A stretch of 64,000 bases of DNA from Glossina fuscipes (GCF_014805625.2 NW_023998459.1:1545934-1609933); one strand, 5' to 3'. Shown: positions 1 through 10,931, counted from the stretch's first letter. Program-made: numbers and translations. The notes: generated by a model not told the origin, from the letters alone.

Positions 1-105
1 CGCATTGGTGGTGGTGTATTAATTGCCATATCTGCGTCAGTCCAGTCCAATTTAATTGAATTTCCCACTTCTCCTGCCGTTGAATCTATCGCTATTCGTG
101 CGAAT

Positions 106-858
106 ATGCCTGATAAACATCTATTTATAACCTGCTCCTATATTCCCCCAAATTCCGATATCTCCATTTACAGGAAACACGCTGCCCTCATTTGTGAAGT
201 GGCCAAGCGGTCTAGACCCACCGATTTGGTCGTTGCATTGGGTGACTTCAATTTGCCTCAAGTCACTTGGTGTAACACTGATAATTCTGGCTGTTTGGTT
301 CCTACTTCAACGTCTGATAGGGCTGTTGTGTTCTTTAGTGAATTGTTTGATCATAATTTGCGTCAATATAATCGTACCCCTAATTGTAATTATAGACTGC
401 TTGATCTCTGCTTTGCCAATTTTCCCGAGATTTACGTAAGTCGTTGTCCACCTTTTAGTTTACCTGAGGATCCTTATCATCCATCAATATGCATTTCCTT
501 TCATCATATGAATGATGGTTTGTTGAATTGCCTTAATGTGCCAAATCAAACTTTTTTAAATAATTATAATGATTTTCATAAAATCAATATTGTATTACTA
601 AAGCATCGTCTTTCACATTTGACGCTTGATTTCTCAACCGGTAGTATTGAAAGCTTATTTTCATCGTTCTACAATACATTAAATCTAGCTATTGCTGCAT
701 CTGTTCCGATCAAGCATTGTCGACCTCGAAGCAGGTGTCCTCCGTGGTTTAATCAGACAATTAAATATCACAAGAATAGAAAAAAACTCGCTATTCAAAA
801 AATATCCGAAAAGTGGCTCTGCGCTCGACTATGTCGCTTACTCGGTGGCGAGGCATAG
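106..858 (+). pseudogene. Endonuclease part of family A ORF2
   Basis: This open frame continues in phase from base 1 (residues RIGGGVLIAI), so the ATG at 106 is internal and not a true start. It encodes the C-terminal two thirds of an apurinic-like endonuclease that nicks target DNA for target-primed reverse transcription. The GDFN signature is at residues 46-49, and the LLDLCFANF phrase near residue 100 matches the loop before the final strand. The segment SLPEDPYHPS stands where the catalytic SDH-type histidine is normally found. After about residue 225 the correct frame moves to +2 (about 815-1171), so the last residues given by this frame are not native. Confidence 0.75.
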
Positions 859-1799
859 ATTTAACTCCCTCAACCATCATTATTACTGCAGATACCTTCA
901 GTTCATTAAATCCTCTCTGTTTGCTAATCCTAAATTCTTCTTTAAATTTGTTAACTCTAAAAGAAAAATTTCTACATATCCCTCTCATGTTTCTTTTAAT
1001 GGCTCTGATTCGTCGGATGATTTTGAAATCTCAAATCTATTTGCTGAGTATTTCCGACGTAACTTTTCGATTGCTAATTTCGATTTATCAGCAAACTACC
1101 CATATCCTATAACTAACTCGGTTTCAATACCTAACTTGGTTATTTCGGAAGATGACGTTTTTAAGGGTTGAGTTCTCTAAAATACAGTTGTTCGCCTGGA
1201 TCTGATGGAATTCCATCATGTACTTAAATCTTGCGCTGTCGAATTATGTGGTGTGATCTCAAATATTTTTAACATGTCCTTGTATTCAGGTGTTTTCCCT
1301 TCATGTTGGAAAAGTAGTTTTTTTATTCCTATCCACAAGAGTGGAAGTAAACAATTTGTTGAGAACTACAGAGGCATAGCCAAGTTGAGTGTCTTGCACA
1401 AGTTGTTCGAGCGTATTGTGACTCAGCATTTGGCCTTTGCCATTAATTTGTATATTTCTCCGCACCAGCACGGCTTTCGGAAAGGGCGATCTACAGTCAC
1501 CAACTTGTTAGGGTTTACCTGTCATGTTTTCAAGGCTTTTTCTAGTGGCTCTCGCACAGATGTTATTTAAACTGATTTAAGCAAAGCATTTGATATGGTT
1601 AACCATAGACTACTTATCTTTAAACTCCAAGCCTCTGGTTTCTCACCCTACTTAGTGAAATGGATAAGCTCTTATCTGCACAATAGATCCTTCAGGGTTT
1701 TGTTTAACTTCATCACCTCGGATGAATTCCCCGTTACGTCTGGCGTACCTCAAGGAAGTCCCTTAGGTCCCATTTTATTACATTAACTATCTCCCATCG

Positions 1800-2666
1800 G
1801 TGGTTAATTCCAGCCAGATCTTAATGTATGCTGATGATGTGAAGCTGTTTTCTTCCTTCTCTGTTGAATTGCGATCACATCAGATTCAAGGTGATTTGGA
1901 TAATTTTGTTGCATGGTGCTCTTTGAATTTGCTGAAACTAAATCTGAGTAAATGTAAGAAGCTTTCATTCTCAAGAAGAAAGTCATTCATTACTCAGTAT
2001 TTCATAGATTCGCATAAGTTGGAGGATGTCGATTCGATCACAGATTTAGGCGTTCTATTTGACCATAGGTTACGTTTTAACTTGCATATTGAGCTCTCGA
2101 TTAGCAAAGCTAGGTCCGTGCTTGGTTTTATAAAAAGGTGGTCCAAAGAGCTTGATGATCCCTACATTACGAAAAGGCTGTACATGTGTTTGGTTAGGCC
2201 CATACTCGAGTATGCCTCAGTTGTGTGGTCTCCTTCACATAGGTGCTACGTAGATTCAATCGAATCTGTTCAAAAGCAATTCTTGCTGTTTGCCCTTAGA
2301 AATTTGGGTTGGGATCCGATTGCTTCTCTTCCTCCGTATGAAAATAGCTTGCTTCTGCTGTCCCTACCGTCTCTTGAGAAACGTAGATTTGTTCTTGGCG
2401 TTTCCTTTCTAATTAAAGTAATAAATGGTGCCATTGACTCGCCTTCATTACTTGGTGAAATAAGCTTTAATGTCCCTAACCGCTCCTCCAGGCACTTTAT
2501 CTTGGTTAAGCTTAGTCGGTGTAAGTTTAATTATGAGCTGTTCAATCCGCTCAGAGTCGTTTGCAAGAACCTAAATGACGTCTACCACTTATTCTCGTTA
2601 TCGGACTCTTTAAAGTCCGTTAAAGCAACATTGCTTAATACGCGCGATTTACCTATGCCGTATTGA
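1800..2666 (+). pseudogene. RT catalytic and C-terminal domain of family A
   Basis: The longest intact stretch of the element, 289 codons. YADD, the two metal-binding aspartates of reverse transcriptase, is at about residues 10-13 (the phrase is MYADDVKLF). A helical thumb follows, then the conserved LVRPILEYASVVW block near residue 140 and VQKQFLLFALR near 160. The end of the ORF (DVYHLF...LL) is the usual C-terminus for this group. The frame is open upstream to about 1786, where it is shifted relative to the RT fingers. The inverted copy at 12904-13416 has lost the first Y and A of YADD. Confidence 0.8.
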
Positions 2667-3097
2667 AATTAGCTTTTATCCTATTATTATTATTATGTTA
2701 ATTTTAGACTAATGAATTGAATTCTTATACTAAAAAAAGAGCATTGAGCACTAGCAACACAGGCTATCGGCTTTTATCCTAAAAAATCGTTACGTTTCGA
2801 AAATGAATTATTGACAATTTATTATCGGTTGCCAGGCTTATGCATGTTTGCGATGGTTTAGGGGTTCATTTGCAATTTGGTCCTGTACCGGTTGTAAGTG
2901 GGTCCCTATGCTGATAGTGTACATGCTTTTTTTTCTTTTTCTTTTTTTTCTTCTTATTTGTTTTATTATACTTATACTAAATTTTATTTTAATTGATATA
3001 AGTTTTGCATTAAGAGCCAATTGAACTCGACTGTTATTTGTTTAGTTGAGTTTCTAGTATAAGTAGAATAAATAAATAAATAAATAAATAAATAAAA
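2667..3097 (+). repeat. 3' UTR and (AAAT)n tail of family A
   Basis: Non-coding end of family A. It contains an ATT run near 2680, a unique block including TGTACCGGTTGTAAG (about 2882-2896), a pyrimidine tract (2928-2952) and about seven AAAT units at 3066-3095. Parts of this UTR occur in reverse orientation at 12505-12760, 47998-48110 and, weakly, 25048-25140. A microsatellite tail in place of poly(A) is usual for CR1-like elements and marks the 3' insertion end. Confidence 0.75.
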
Positions 3098-3831
3098 AAC
3101 AAAATTGAGATTAAATAATGGAAGTTCGTCTTATAATATATTGAAAAGGTTTTGAGAATTTTCAACTTCCTTTTCTCTTTTTTCTTGCATAAGTTAACAC
3201 GGCTTGCTGTTGTTATTGAAGTTATTGTTGCAGTTCGTGCTGTTGATGTTAGAGTCAAAATGTAACAGCGGTTGGGCTTTCCCTGTCCACAATTCGTACT
3301 TATTCAGCGACGACGTTGTTGTTGTCGATACTGATAATTAGAAAAGCTCTTTCGCTATTCCTCTGTCACTTTGCAATAACAGATGAGCGGGCGTTAGATA
3401 ATCTTTTCCAGATTTTGAAGCTGTCAATGAATTGGTGCTGCCCAAGACTCTTTCTTTATCGCGCACTGAACTTAATGCAACCTTTTCGTTTATACGTTAC
3501 TCTTTGGTATTTGATATTTATTATTGTTTTTATTTATTTTATTTTTCAGATTTTGTTCATTATCATTTATTTTCGTTATTATATAGAAATAAACGTAAAC
3601 ATTCTTTTGCGTCGTCTCCGTCGTGCGAGTTCGATCAGAATGGTGCCTGTCCTTGCTTCGTTAGCTTTTCAGACAGAAGTAAGCACTTTTTAAAAATAAC
3701 TGTTTTGGTTTGTTTTTATCTTCTTCCTTTTAGGTTGGAGTCAGGCAGAAAAGATAGAAATTACGACTGGAAAAGTGAACCAATAATCCAAACACTTTTG
3801 TTTAAAAAAACAATGTTGCGTGCTTCTGCTC
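3098..3831. other. Unassigned AT-rich DNA
   Basis: Two overlapping open frames here (3316-3693 and 3432-3831) are hydrophobic or low-complexity translations of T-rich sequence with no recognisable motif. No splice or repeat structure supports a gene. Confidence 0.4.
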
Positions 3832-4024
3832 TGAACAATTTGTCTCGTTTGCAATACCAATCTGCGTGCAGAAACTTCCCATGTTTTAACCAAATTGGAA
3901 GTCGATATCTACATTTTTGCGACCAGGAGAGTGCCCACAACACACAGACACACAGATGGACAGACATGGCTAAATTAACTCAGAATTTCACGCTAATCAA
4001 GAATATATATACTTTAAAGGGTTT
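3832..4024 (+). repeat. Dispersed repeat, copy 1 (inverted copy at 21595-21765)
   Basis: A stretch containing ACCAAATTG, TTTTGCGACCAG and CCAACACACAGACACAC-like wording is matched in the same order by the reverse complement of 21595-21765, at roughly two thirds identity. It ends near AAGAATATATATACTTTA, a phrase common in fly intergenic repeats. No coding capacity is evident. Element class unknown. Confidence 0.55.
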
Positions 4025-5799
4025 CTGAAGCTTCCTTTTGCTTCCTTTTGAAGCTTATGTTGAACTGCTGAACTACTGTTTTGAAATTCGCTTTTATAAG
4101 ATACAGTCCGTATCACTAGATCGCAGATATTTGATCAAGAGAAATACACTTCAAAGTTCTTTTATTTACAATTATATTTCTTTTAATGTAGGATTATTTA
4201 CAAATTATTTTTGTCAATACTTTCGACTGCTTAACTCAAATATCCTTTTTCTACTCTGTTGTCTTTCATAAATATTCTATTTATATACATTTTTACCATC
4301 ATATTACTAGCACCTAATTTTATGACTTGATTTTTAATTTGTTATCCTGCTTTTGTTGGGCACCGTGTTCATCGGCCTGCAGCTGCATGAGGCGCCTGCG
4401 AATATGCACTTTGCTTTTACCTGTCTGTTTTTCCGCTAGTCGCTTTCATCGATCTGCAGCTGCATAACGCCTTGCGAATGTACATTTGGTTGTAGAAAAT
4501 GACTAGATTTGGGATTTCCGTAACAATACATTATGGGAAGCATACACCAATGGTGGGTATAATAAAAATCGATTTGTTGATCTATAAAAATTAGATGTAT
4601 ACCTGTCATATTTATAAATGAATGTATAATAAATTGATTAAAGAGAGGGAGGTTTTTATTCTTATAATAAAGCTGAGAGCTCTAGCGCTCCATATGCAAG
4701 TGAATTATTAGGCTTATTAGAGATCGCTCAAAATCCGAAGCGCTTTTATTTACAACATAATGAAGAGGATCTAATGTGGAATATTAGTTAAATAAAAATT
4801 AATCTCTCGCAAAAAACTGACGAACATAAGAGGAACCACAACCTCATAACACAGAGTTGGCAGTTTGCTAAAACTCCGAGCGAAGTATTATAGTATTATA
4901 GCCCCAGCTTAATTCTTTATTTACTCTCATGCATTATTTTCATTTGCGTACATTTTTTTATTTGTGCTTCAACGCTGATACCTTACCGGAAATGTTTAAT
5001 TACTATAATTTTCAATTTTTGTATCATATCCTAAAATTTTGCTATACACATTTTTTTGTCATAAGAGGAAAATAGAAACACGGATCTTCGCATCCATCTT
5101 TGTAGTGTGCTATACAAAAATTATGGTCCGAAGAAGACTATAAGTAGGGCAGAGTGCAGAATAGCTTAGAGTTCGATCGGGAAGAAAGTTCCCGTGCCAT
5201 AAGGGCGTGCATTTATTGAAAGAGAAAAGTCTGTCGAGTGTTTGCTGAAAAACGAAATGTCCGTTATCTCCAAGCTAGCTTGACAGTGACTGTTAGATTT
5301 ATATAATTTTAATACATTTTCAGAGTAATTTTTAATAGTTTTTAAGATGCTCTTTTTACAGTACGCCTCAACTTCATTATCACACCACTCGAATCTATGG
5401 ACACCAAACGTAAACTGTCCTCGACACCAAACCAAAAACCAGCCCCCTCAATTTTGCTAATACATTTTTACTCTGCTTTCCTATATTATGTCTAAAGAGA
5501 AACACAAAGCTCATTGCTGCAAAATCGACTGCACACATAGCCTGCGTGTGCTGCTAGAGCTAAATCATATGGTTGTTTGGCATCAATTTTAATGGAATGC
5601 AAAGCAAATAAGGAAACATCTGCTTGAAAAATTAATTTTTTGAAATTTTTTCCTTAGAGAATTAGATAGCAATATATTTGAATTTAATATATAAGTTAAC
5701 GATAATTTTTTCTACATCTCTTTTATAATGCTTTTCGTTTTCTGGTCTCACGCCTATCACAATGTTACTTTATTGCAATTTCATCTACAAATACCAGAC
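4025..5799. other. Unassigned DNA with a short degenerate duplication
   Basis: No gene recognised. A 45-base phrase around CTGCAGCTGCAT occurs at 4370-4415 and again at 4447-4491, a 77-bp period. A minus-strand open frame at 5166-5435 (89 codons) has ordinary composition but no recognisable family, and its own upstream region has no exon signals I can defend. Confidence 0.4.
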
Positions 5800-6106
5800 T
5801 CTTGAAATTACCATTCCCGGTAATAAATATTATCTCCTTCTTGTATGAATACGATAGCTATTGTTACTGTCGCGATGTCCTGACAATCTGCTTATATAGC
5901 ACTTTCCATGGGAAACAACGTCTTCATGCCAAAATTCTTGATAGTTACAAGCATTAAAATATCTGTTAAGCCTGCTGTTTCGCGTGGGAAAATAAGTCTA
6001 ATTAATAAGCAATTTATGTAATAGTCGTTTACTTTTGAGCAAAATTTATCATTCATAAAATAGCAGCTGCAAGTACTCAAACAATAAATATTTCGTTTTA
6101 TTTAAC
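5800..6106 (+). repeat. 5' LTR of the errantivirus
   Basis: Matches 8740-8978 in order: TACCATTCCC, TATTATCTC, the CGATGTCC/CGACGTCC block, CTTTCCATG, CGTCTTCATG, AAAATTCTTGAT, CGTGGGAAAATAA, and the ending ATATTTCGTTTTATTTAAC. The 5' copy is longer by roughly 60 bases just before the end. It is followed directly by the primer-binding site, which fixes the 3' boundary at 6106. Confidence 0.85.
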
Positions 6107-6118
6107 TGGCGCCCAACG
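6107..6118 (+). promoter_or_regulatory. Primer-binding site, tRNA-Lys type
   Basis: TGGCGCCCAACG begins at the base after the 5' LTR. It is complementary to the 3' terminal 12 nucleotides of insect tRNA-Lys (CUU), including the CCA tail, and is the expected minus-strand primer site for gypsy-type elements. Confidence 0.85.
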
Positions 6119-6187
6119 CAAAAGGGCGAAAGGACTAAAGTAGTTCGCTTGGAAAAAAATCCCTAAACAGGACGCAAACCAAGTTAA

Positions 6188-6548
6188 AAATCCACTAAAC
6201 TAGCTAAAAAGAAACAAAAATCACTCACGTAGTAAAACTTAAAATATTGAAAAATGCTGAAGTAGTGAATATTCGAAATATCGAAAACAACGACGAAGTG
6301 AAAGCTTCGCTAGTTCACCGAGCTTATGAAAATTCGAAAAAGCAACAGAGCAGTAGAAAATTAGAAAACTTTGATGCGGTGAAAAGAAATCCAAAAAAAA
6401 AAAGATTAAAGTAATGAAAATTAACAACCCACTAGAGTAGCTAAAAAAGAAAATCACTCTAGTAGGGACAATTCAAAGCATTGAAAAATTCTGAAGTAGT
6501 GAATATATGAAATACCGATAAACACCACGAAACGAAAGCCAACAACTT
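6188..6548 (+). repeat. Duplicated leader segment, 234-bp period
   Basis: The segment starting at 6188 (CCACTAAACTAGCTAAAAAG, then AAAATCACTC, GCTGAAGTAGTGAATAT) is repeated from 6424 with similar wording (CCACTAGAGTAGCTAAAAAA, AAAATCACTC, TCTGAAGTAGTGAATAT). It lies between the primer site and pol remnant, where gag should be. No gag reading frame is visible. Confidence 0.65.
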
Positions 6549-6683
6549 ACGGGGCAGCCTGCAATCTCATGGTAATTTTCAACGGTTCCTGAATTTGTTT
6601 AAAATAAAGAAAATATTACCGTCAGTATATGTCTTGCTAACTTCGAAAACGGCAGACTCCTCAAAATAAGCGTTTCGACCTGT

Positions 6684-7321
6684 GCTAGAACAGGATGGCA
6701 GACCAATAACATTTATATCCAGGAGTCTGAACAAGGCGGAAGAACATTTTGCCACAAATGAGAAGGAGATGTTTGTTATCGTATGGGCACTTAAAGTCTG
6801 GAAAAAATCCAAGATTTATATTTCAGAAGGTTTCACAAGTACAAGACGCTCTATACCAGGCACATGGTCAGTGACATTAGCGCAGAGTTAGAGCAGGAAG
6901 TGGAAATACTAAAAAGGGTACACAGAAGTGTAGAGAAGAATAAAGCCCAACTGGTTACTAGATGCTATTTTCCTCAAATGGCAGAGAGAATAGCAAAGAT
7001 AACAACAAAATTGTGGAAAAAGAGAACAAATATGACCGTCACCCTAATAATATCTTCAAATAAGAGGCACTGATTCCACAGCACCCAGGACAGATCGACA
7101 TTTGTATTACAGAAAGAAAGTCTATTTTAACAGCAATAGATATGTTAACTAAATATGCCCAGGCAAAAATAATGACATCAAGAGCTGCCGAGTACATCAA
7201 ACAACTTTTAAAAGAAATATTCATGAAATTCGGTATGCCCGAAAGTGTTGTTGTGGATAACAAAGGATTATTCAACCCTAAAGCAGTCATGTTCGTGATG
7301 AAAAGCCACTTGAACCGTTAA
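6684..7321 (+). pseudogene. Pol remnant: RNase H end and integrase core
   Basis: The first part reads as the C-terminal half of the Ty3/gypsy RNase H domain (LEQDGRPITFISRSLNKAE, with ATNEKEM following). The next frame carries an integrase zinc-binding region (RVHRSVEKNKAQL), and then part of the catalytic core (LTAIDMLTKYAQ and VVVDNKGLFNP). The third catalytic residue is not reached before the frame ends at 7321. RT is absent upstream. At least two frameshifts separate these blocks. RNase H would degrade genomic RNA and integrase would insert the cDNA; neither can be made here. Confidence 0.8.
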
Positions 7322-7384
7322 ATTTAGCGCTACTTTAGTACTTTCCATCCTCTCCACCCATTCCTAATCCATCAACCTAAACAG

Positions 7385-8745
7385 ATGGAAATACAGTTAG
7401 ACTACCTGGAACAACAAACAAAACAAAAGATCTCAAAATTTGTTGGGAAAGCTTGGAAATGGATTGCCGGAAATCCGGACCATAATGACTTCATGATATT
7501 GGCATAAAAAATAAAAAAAGGATTACAAAACAACAATAGACAAGTAGTTATGAATATAATTATTAGATTATTATCATTAAAGAAAATTAGCGAATTAATA
7601 ATAAGAACTAATGAGATTCTGAGATCTGTTAAAAGCCAAGACGAGAAAGATAGATAACTAAATTGAAATATAAGCTAAATATTCCAAAGGATGAAATCGT
7701 TAACCTTCAATATGCCATATATTGGGCAAAAGTAGGAGTCGTAAACTCCTTTATTCTACCCAGTAACGAAATGAATGTGGTCTTTACGAAACCACAAATG
7801 TAACTTCCTCGAATATAAGAGAATCTTTCGAGTTTAGCGAATTCAAAACAGCTACTAATCAACTCCTTCTTTTATGTCATAACTATCCCTACAGACGATA
7901 AAGAGCCAAGTGAACAACTTACAGTAAAACCAGTAACACCTAAAAACTTTGTCAATAAAATCAAACATAATGTGTTACTTGTGTGTAAGAAAAACATATT
8001 CGGCATTAAAAATAAACTCAAAAATGTTAACAAAATTGCAATTCATAAAAATGACATATTGTGGACATAAGCAAGTCTCAATGTCCTCCGAATTGTACCC
8101 TAGTAAGCTTCTTCCATGTGAACACTGTACTAGCTGGTACCCTACTACTGAACCAACTCAATGGCACGGTCCTCTTAGGCGAGAACCTTATAATTTAACC
8201 GGTATTTACCTTATCAAATTCGGCAATGAAACGGACATGGCAAATCTTTCTCACTTTCGGAAACCATCCTTTCCATTTCCCAACCCGCGGTGGTACAACC
8301 ACGATTTGAATATCCTCTTATCGAGGAAACTCTCACTCTGGAATTGATCAGAGAAATGCACTTGAACAACACCAAGCCAATTGCGCTTTTAAATATTGAA
8401 AGTAAATTGAATGATATTATTTGCTACATATTAGCGCTTTTCACTGTAAGCATCATACTCTGCCTTTTCTTAAAGATATTGAAAAAGTTCCAAAAAGTAG
8501 ATATCCCTAAGGATATTAACGTTGATATTCCACTACCTGTCCAATGGAATCATTTTGGATCGAAGACGATAGCGCTTTTCACTGTAAACATCATACTCTG
8601 CCTTTTCTTAAAGATCTTGAAAAAGTTCCAAAAAGCAGATATCCCTAATGATATTAACGTTGGTATTCCACTACCATTGGACAGAATCATTTTGGATCGA
8701 AGACGATTGATGGCAATCACTCTTTTAAAAATACCAGAAGCTTGA
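7385..8745 (+). pseudogene. Env remnant of the errantivirus
   Basis: Read across three frames, this is the membrane fusion glycoprotein of an errantivirus, related to baculovirus F proteins. Recognisable blocks in order are the WKWIAG phrase with the following DHNDF near 7458-7495, a helical stretch rich in isoleucine and asparagine, AIYWAKVG near 7714, a cysteine- and proline-containing middle (7949-8347), and a C-terminal hydrophobic segment with basic tail. Stops and shifts near 7505, 7656, 7800 and 8340 break it. The terminal hydrophobic segment is duplicated in frame (see the next entry). Described only; not restorable from this copy. Confidence 0.8.
8432..8707 (+). repeat. In-frame 138-bp tandem duplication in env tail
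   Basis: Two adjacent copies, 8432-8569 and 8570-8707, begin TAGCGCTTTTCACTGTAA and end ATTTTGGATCGAAGACGA. The period of 138 is exactly 46 codons, so the frame is kept. Each unit encodes one hydrophobic, membrane-spanning-like segment plus a basic tail (KILKKFQK), giving two predicted transmembrane segments instead of one. The copies differ by about ten substitutions and a short indel-like patch. Confidence 0.85.
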
Positions 8746-8978
8746 CATTACCATTCCCAGTAATATATATTATCTCTTTTTAGTATGAACACGAGAACTA
8801 TTGTTATTGCCGCGACGTCCCGATTATTTTTTTGGACAGCCCTTTCCATGAGAGACAACGCCTTCATGCTAAAATTCTTGATCATCATATGCATTCAGAT
8901 ACCTGTTAAGAATGCTGCTTCTCGTGGGAAAATAAATGAAATTTTTAAAATAATAATAAATATTTTGTTTTATTTAAC
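8740..8978 (+). repeat. 3' LTR of the errantivirus
   Basis: Counterpart of 5800-6106; see that entry for shared blocks. It starts immediately after or overlapping the env stop at 8743-8745 and ends TTTAAC at 8978. No primer-binding sequence follows, as expected for the 3' end. Confidence 0.8.
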
Positions 8979-9692
8979 CTTTATAATCGTATTGTGCTTG
9001 AAACCTGAATACCCGTGCGATTTGGTTTTGTTTTCAGTAATGCATCATTTTTTTGCTTGTCAGAAACAATGCAAGCAGAAATTATACAAATGTTCCGAAA
9101 ATATAGGTTCACGTGCAACGCTATGCAAGCTACACCTTTAAGTGCATTTAAATACAGACAATCAATTTTATATTAACAGATTGTGAGCCAAGCACAACAT
9201 ATAATGCAAGCATCGATTACATAAAGCAAAACCTAGCGCTATAATATGCTGACGGACTTCGGACTTTTGCTCTTTTTATAATTCTTTTTTTTATGTTGGT
9301 TATTAAAATTTCCACCCAACGAGAAGAATTATAGAGATGAGAAGTTTGGCTATGTCCCGCTATGTTATAGGTGACAACCCCTTTACGACGGTCAAATGGT
9401 AAACACAAATTATCCATTAATACACGCAGACTTTACAACGAAGCAGTTAAAGACGCTGACTATTTCAAACCAACTTTCACCGCTGCCAGTACACGCGTAT
9501 TTACGCTGTCTTTATCTGACAAAACTTCGACAGTAATTCGAAATCTTGCCTGTGGCTCCTAGCCGATGTTTTGGACTTTTATGCGCATTTCCAGAATGTA
9601 TGGCAAGCGTTGTATGGCTATGACATATATATGTCTAGCAAGCCAAACCTTCAATTTAATTAATTCTGAGCATTACATAGTAATAAATTTAC
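8979..9692. other. Unassigned; contains a short repeat shared with 48378-48412
   Basis: No gene recognised. GACGGACTTCGGACTTTT at 9251 begins a 35-base block that recurs at 48378-48412 with two or three mismatches. Confidence 0.4.
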
Positions 9693-9877
9693 CACCCTGG
9701 ACTAGCTTCTGAAAACGTCGGACATGTTGTTAATAGTTTACGATTGAGGTGTAAGCATATGTCTGCTTGAAAGCATTCGGGAAAACCTTTTAATACCGAA
9801 TTCACATCTATGCCGTTCGTATAGGTCAAAGCATGTTGAAAATACTCCTCTAAACGTTGTCTCAAAGGGTTGGGTAT
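9693..9877 (-). pseudogene. sei: Single exon of an ERG/seizure-type potassium channel (C-linker)
   Basis: On the minus strand a 185-base open segment encodes 61 residues matching the C-linker of ERG-class voltage-gated potassium channels (Drosophila seizure): [14 protein letters not shown] at the start, then [27 protein letters not shown] and SEASPG at the end. This linker joins the S6 pore helix to the cyclic-nucleotide-binding-like domain. The segment is bounded by AG at 9878-9879 (minus sense) and a GTAAAT donor at 9692-9687, with phase consistent with a split Cys codon. It therefore looks like a genomic exon, not a cDNA copy. No flanking channel exon was found on either side. One unusual change is Leu in place of the expected Trp in the phrase HAWTYTNG. 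It could be an orphan pseudo-exon or, less likely, a true exon of a gene with very large introns. Confidence 0.75.
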
Positions 9878-10070
9878 CTTTTAGTTACAAATAATAACAA
9901 TAACAATCAATTAATAAGGGAACGTTTAAAGGAGCTTTTCGACACACCAACCTGATGGAATTCTACGAATTCTCGAACCCTTAAAAAGAAAACATATAAA
10001 AACGATATCTATTGGGAATACGCTTTGTCACTTTGATTAGATGGAGAAAAGAAAAGCATAAAACCTTAAA

Positions 10071-10206
10071 TTCTACATTGTGATTCTTTCCACAAAGTAA
10101 GTTCTACATTGTTATTCTTTCCAAATTAAGTTCTATATTGTGATTGCTTCCACAAATTAAGATCTACATTGTGATTCTTTCCACAAGTTAAGTTCTACAT
10201 TGTGAT
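10071..10206 (+). repeat. 31-bp minisatellite, about 4.5 units
   Basis: Units starting at 10071, 10102, 10131, 10162 and 10193 share TTCTACATTGTGATTCTTTC followed by CACAAAGTAAG-like ends. Spacings are 31, 29, 31 and 31. The second unit lost two bases. Confidence 0.9.
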
Positions 10207-10389
10207 CGTGTTTGCTTACAGTAATGAAATTGCTCAGTTTTTGCAAATATTGCCGGCGTGAGCTTTAACTATTGGTAAAAAATTGCTCATCACTGTTATG
10301 GTTATATCCGACACAGGATTCGCTGTAAAAATAAAAGGTCAATACTCTGTTTATACATTCAGTCTATGACTTCTCAATGGCGGGGCGAT

Positions 10390-10690
10390 TGGTTTCTAAT
10401 TGGATTATGTGAGCATACGTGGTGAGACCTGTAGTCCTGGTTCTTCAGCTTAAAACACAACTGAAATGTTTGTGGCAGGTTTGCGGTTTCCTAGTAAACG
10501 TAGAAGGCTTCCTCTGAGTCCACGGCTAAAGCTATACAAAACTTTGTCCCTGTATGTTTGCGTTATAAGATTCATGGCATCTGTAGTGACATCTATACAG
10601 GCCAATTTATTCATTATTGTAGAGAGTTGGGAATGTATTACTTGGAAGAACTTTATCATCTGATAATCTAATGCACCGAAGTCTCTTTTG
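10390..10690 (-). pseudogene. Gag fragment of an mdg1/412-like gypsy element
   Basis: The minus-strand frame carries TYRDKVLYSFSRGLRGSLLR followed by RKPAT and a broken stretch. This matches the phrase in the capsid C-terminal region of mdg1/412/blood Gag that precedes the LENQ-type segment. Stops interrupt it just after. It lies on the same strand as, and downstream of, the LTR at 10932-11296, as 5' LTR then gag would be. Gag would form the intracellular particle; this piece is too short and broken to act. Confidence 0.6.
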
Positions 10691-10931
10691 TGTACATAAT
10701 GACGAGTGAGGCAACGCGATATCCAGTAAAAGGCGAATTGTCAAATTTGAGTGCGGCGTGTGCTGCAAATAGTCCTCACTACATTAACAATACCGCATGC
10801 GTTGGTGTTCTTTCACTTTGTTCATACAGTCTTAGGACGCGGCCGCCACGTTTTTTACAAAAACTGAACTATGACGGAAGTGCCTTAACTTCTGACACTT
10901 TGCCTGAGTCCGTAAAGTTTCCTGAATATCG

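Larger units (their letters stand above)
1..3097 (+). mobile_element. Non-LTR retrotransposon, jockey/CR1 group (family A), 5'-truncated by window edge
   Basis: A decayed ORF2 reads from the first base to 2666, followed by a 3' UTR and an (AAAT)n tail. In order it shows the C-terminal half of an APE-type endonuclease (GDFNLP at about 240-258), a linker, RT fingers (HGFRKGRST near 1470), palm motifs (DLSKAFD near 1576, GVPQGSPLGP near 1742), the catalytic YADD at about 1827-1838, and a thumb/C-terminal domain to 2666. The C-terminal phrases FNVPNR and LVRPILEYAS are typical of jockey/CR1-group elements in insects. The frame breaks several times: around 790, at 1169-1215, by an in-frame TAA at 1568, and near 1784. 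It is dead. The start of the endonuclease and any ORF1 lie outside the window. An inverted copy lies at 12505-14850, and isolated 3'-UTR copies at about 25048 and 47998. Clade assignment by eye; LINE identity is secure. Confidence 0.9.
5800..8978 (+). mobile_element. Errantivirus (gypsy group with env), internally deleted provirus
   Basis: An old endogenous insect retrovirus-like element. Two related LTRs (about 5800-6106 and 8740-8978) flank, in order, a tRNA-Lys primer-binding site, a repeated leader, a pol remnant (RNase H and integrase pieces) and an env region. Gag, protease and almost all of RT are missing, and every remaining frame is broken by stops or shifts, so the copy cannot encode working proteins. 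The LTRs differ by many substitutions and by an indel of about 60 bases near their 3' ends, which points to great age. The order pol-env-LTR and the env wording are diagnostic for errantiviruses. LTR boundaries are approximate to about 10 bases, and no clear target duplication was found. Confidence 0.88.
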
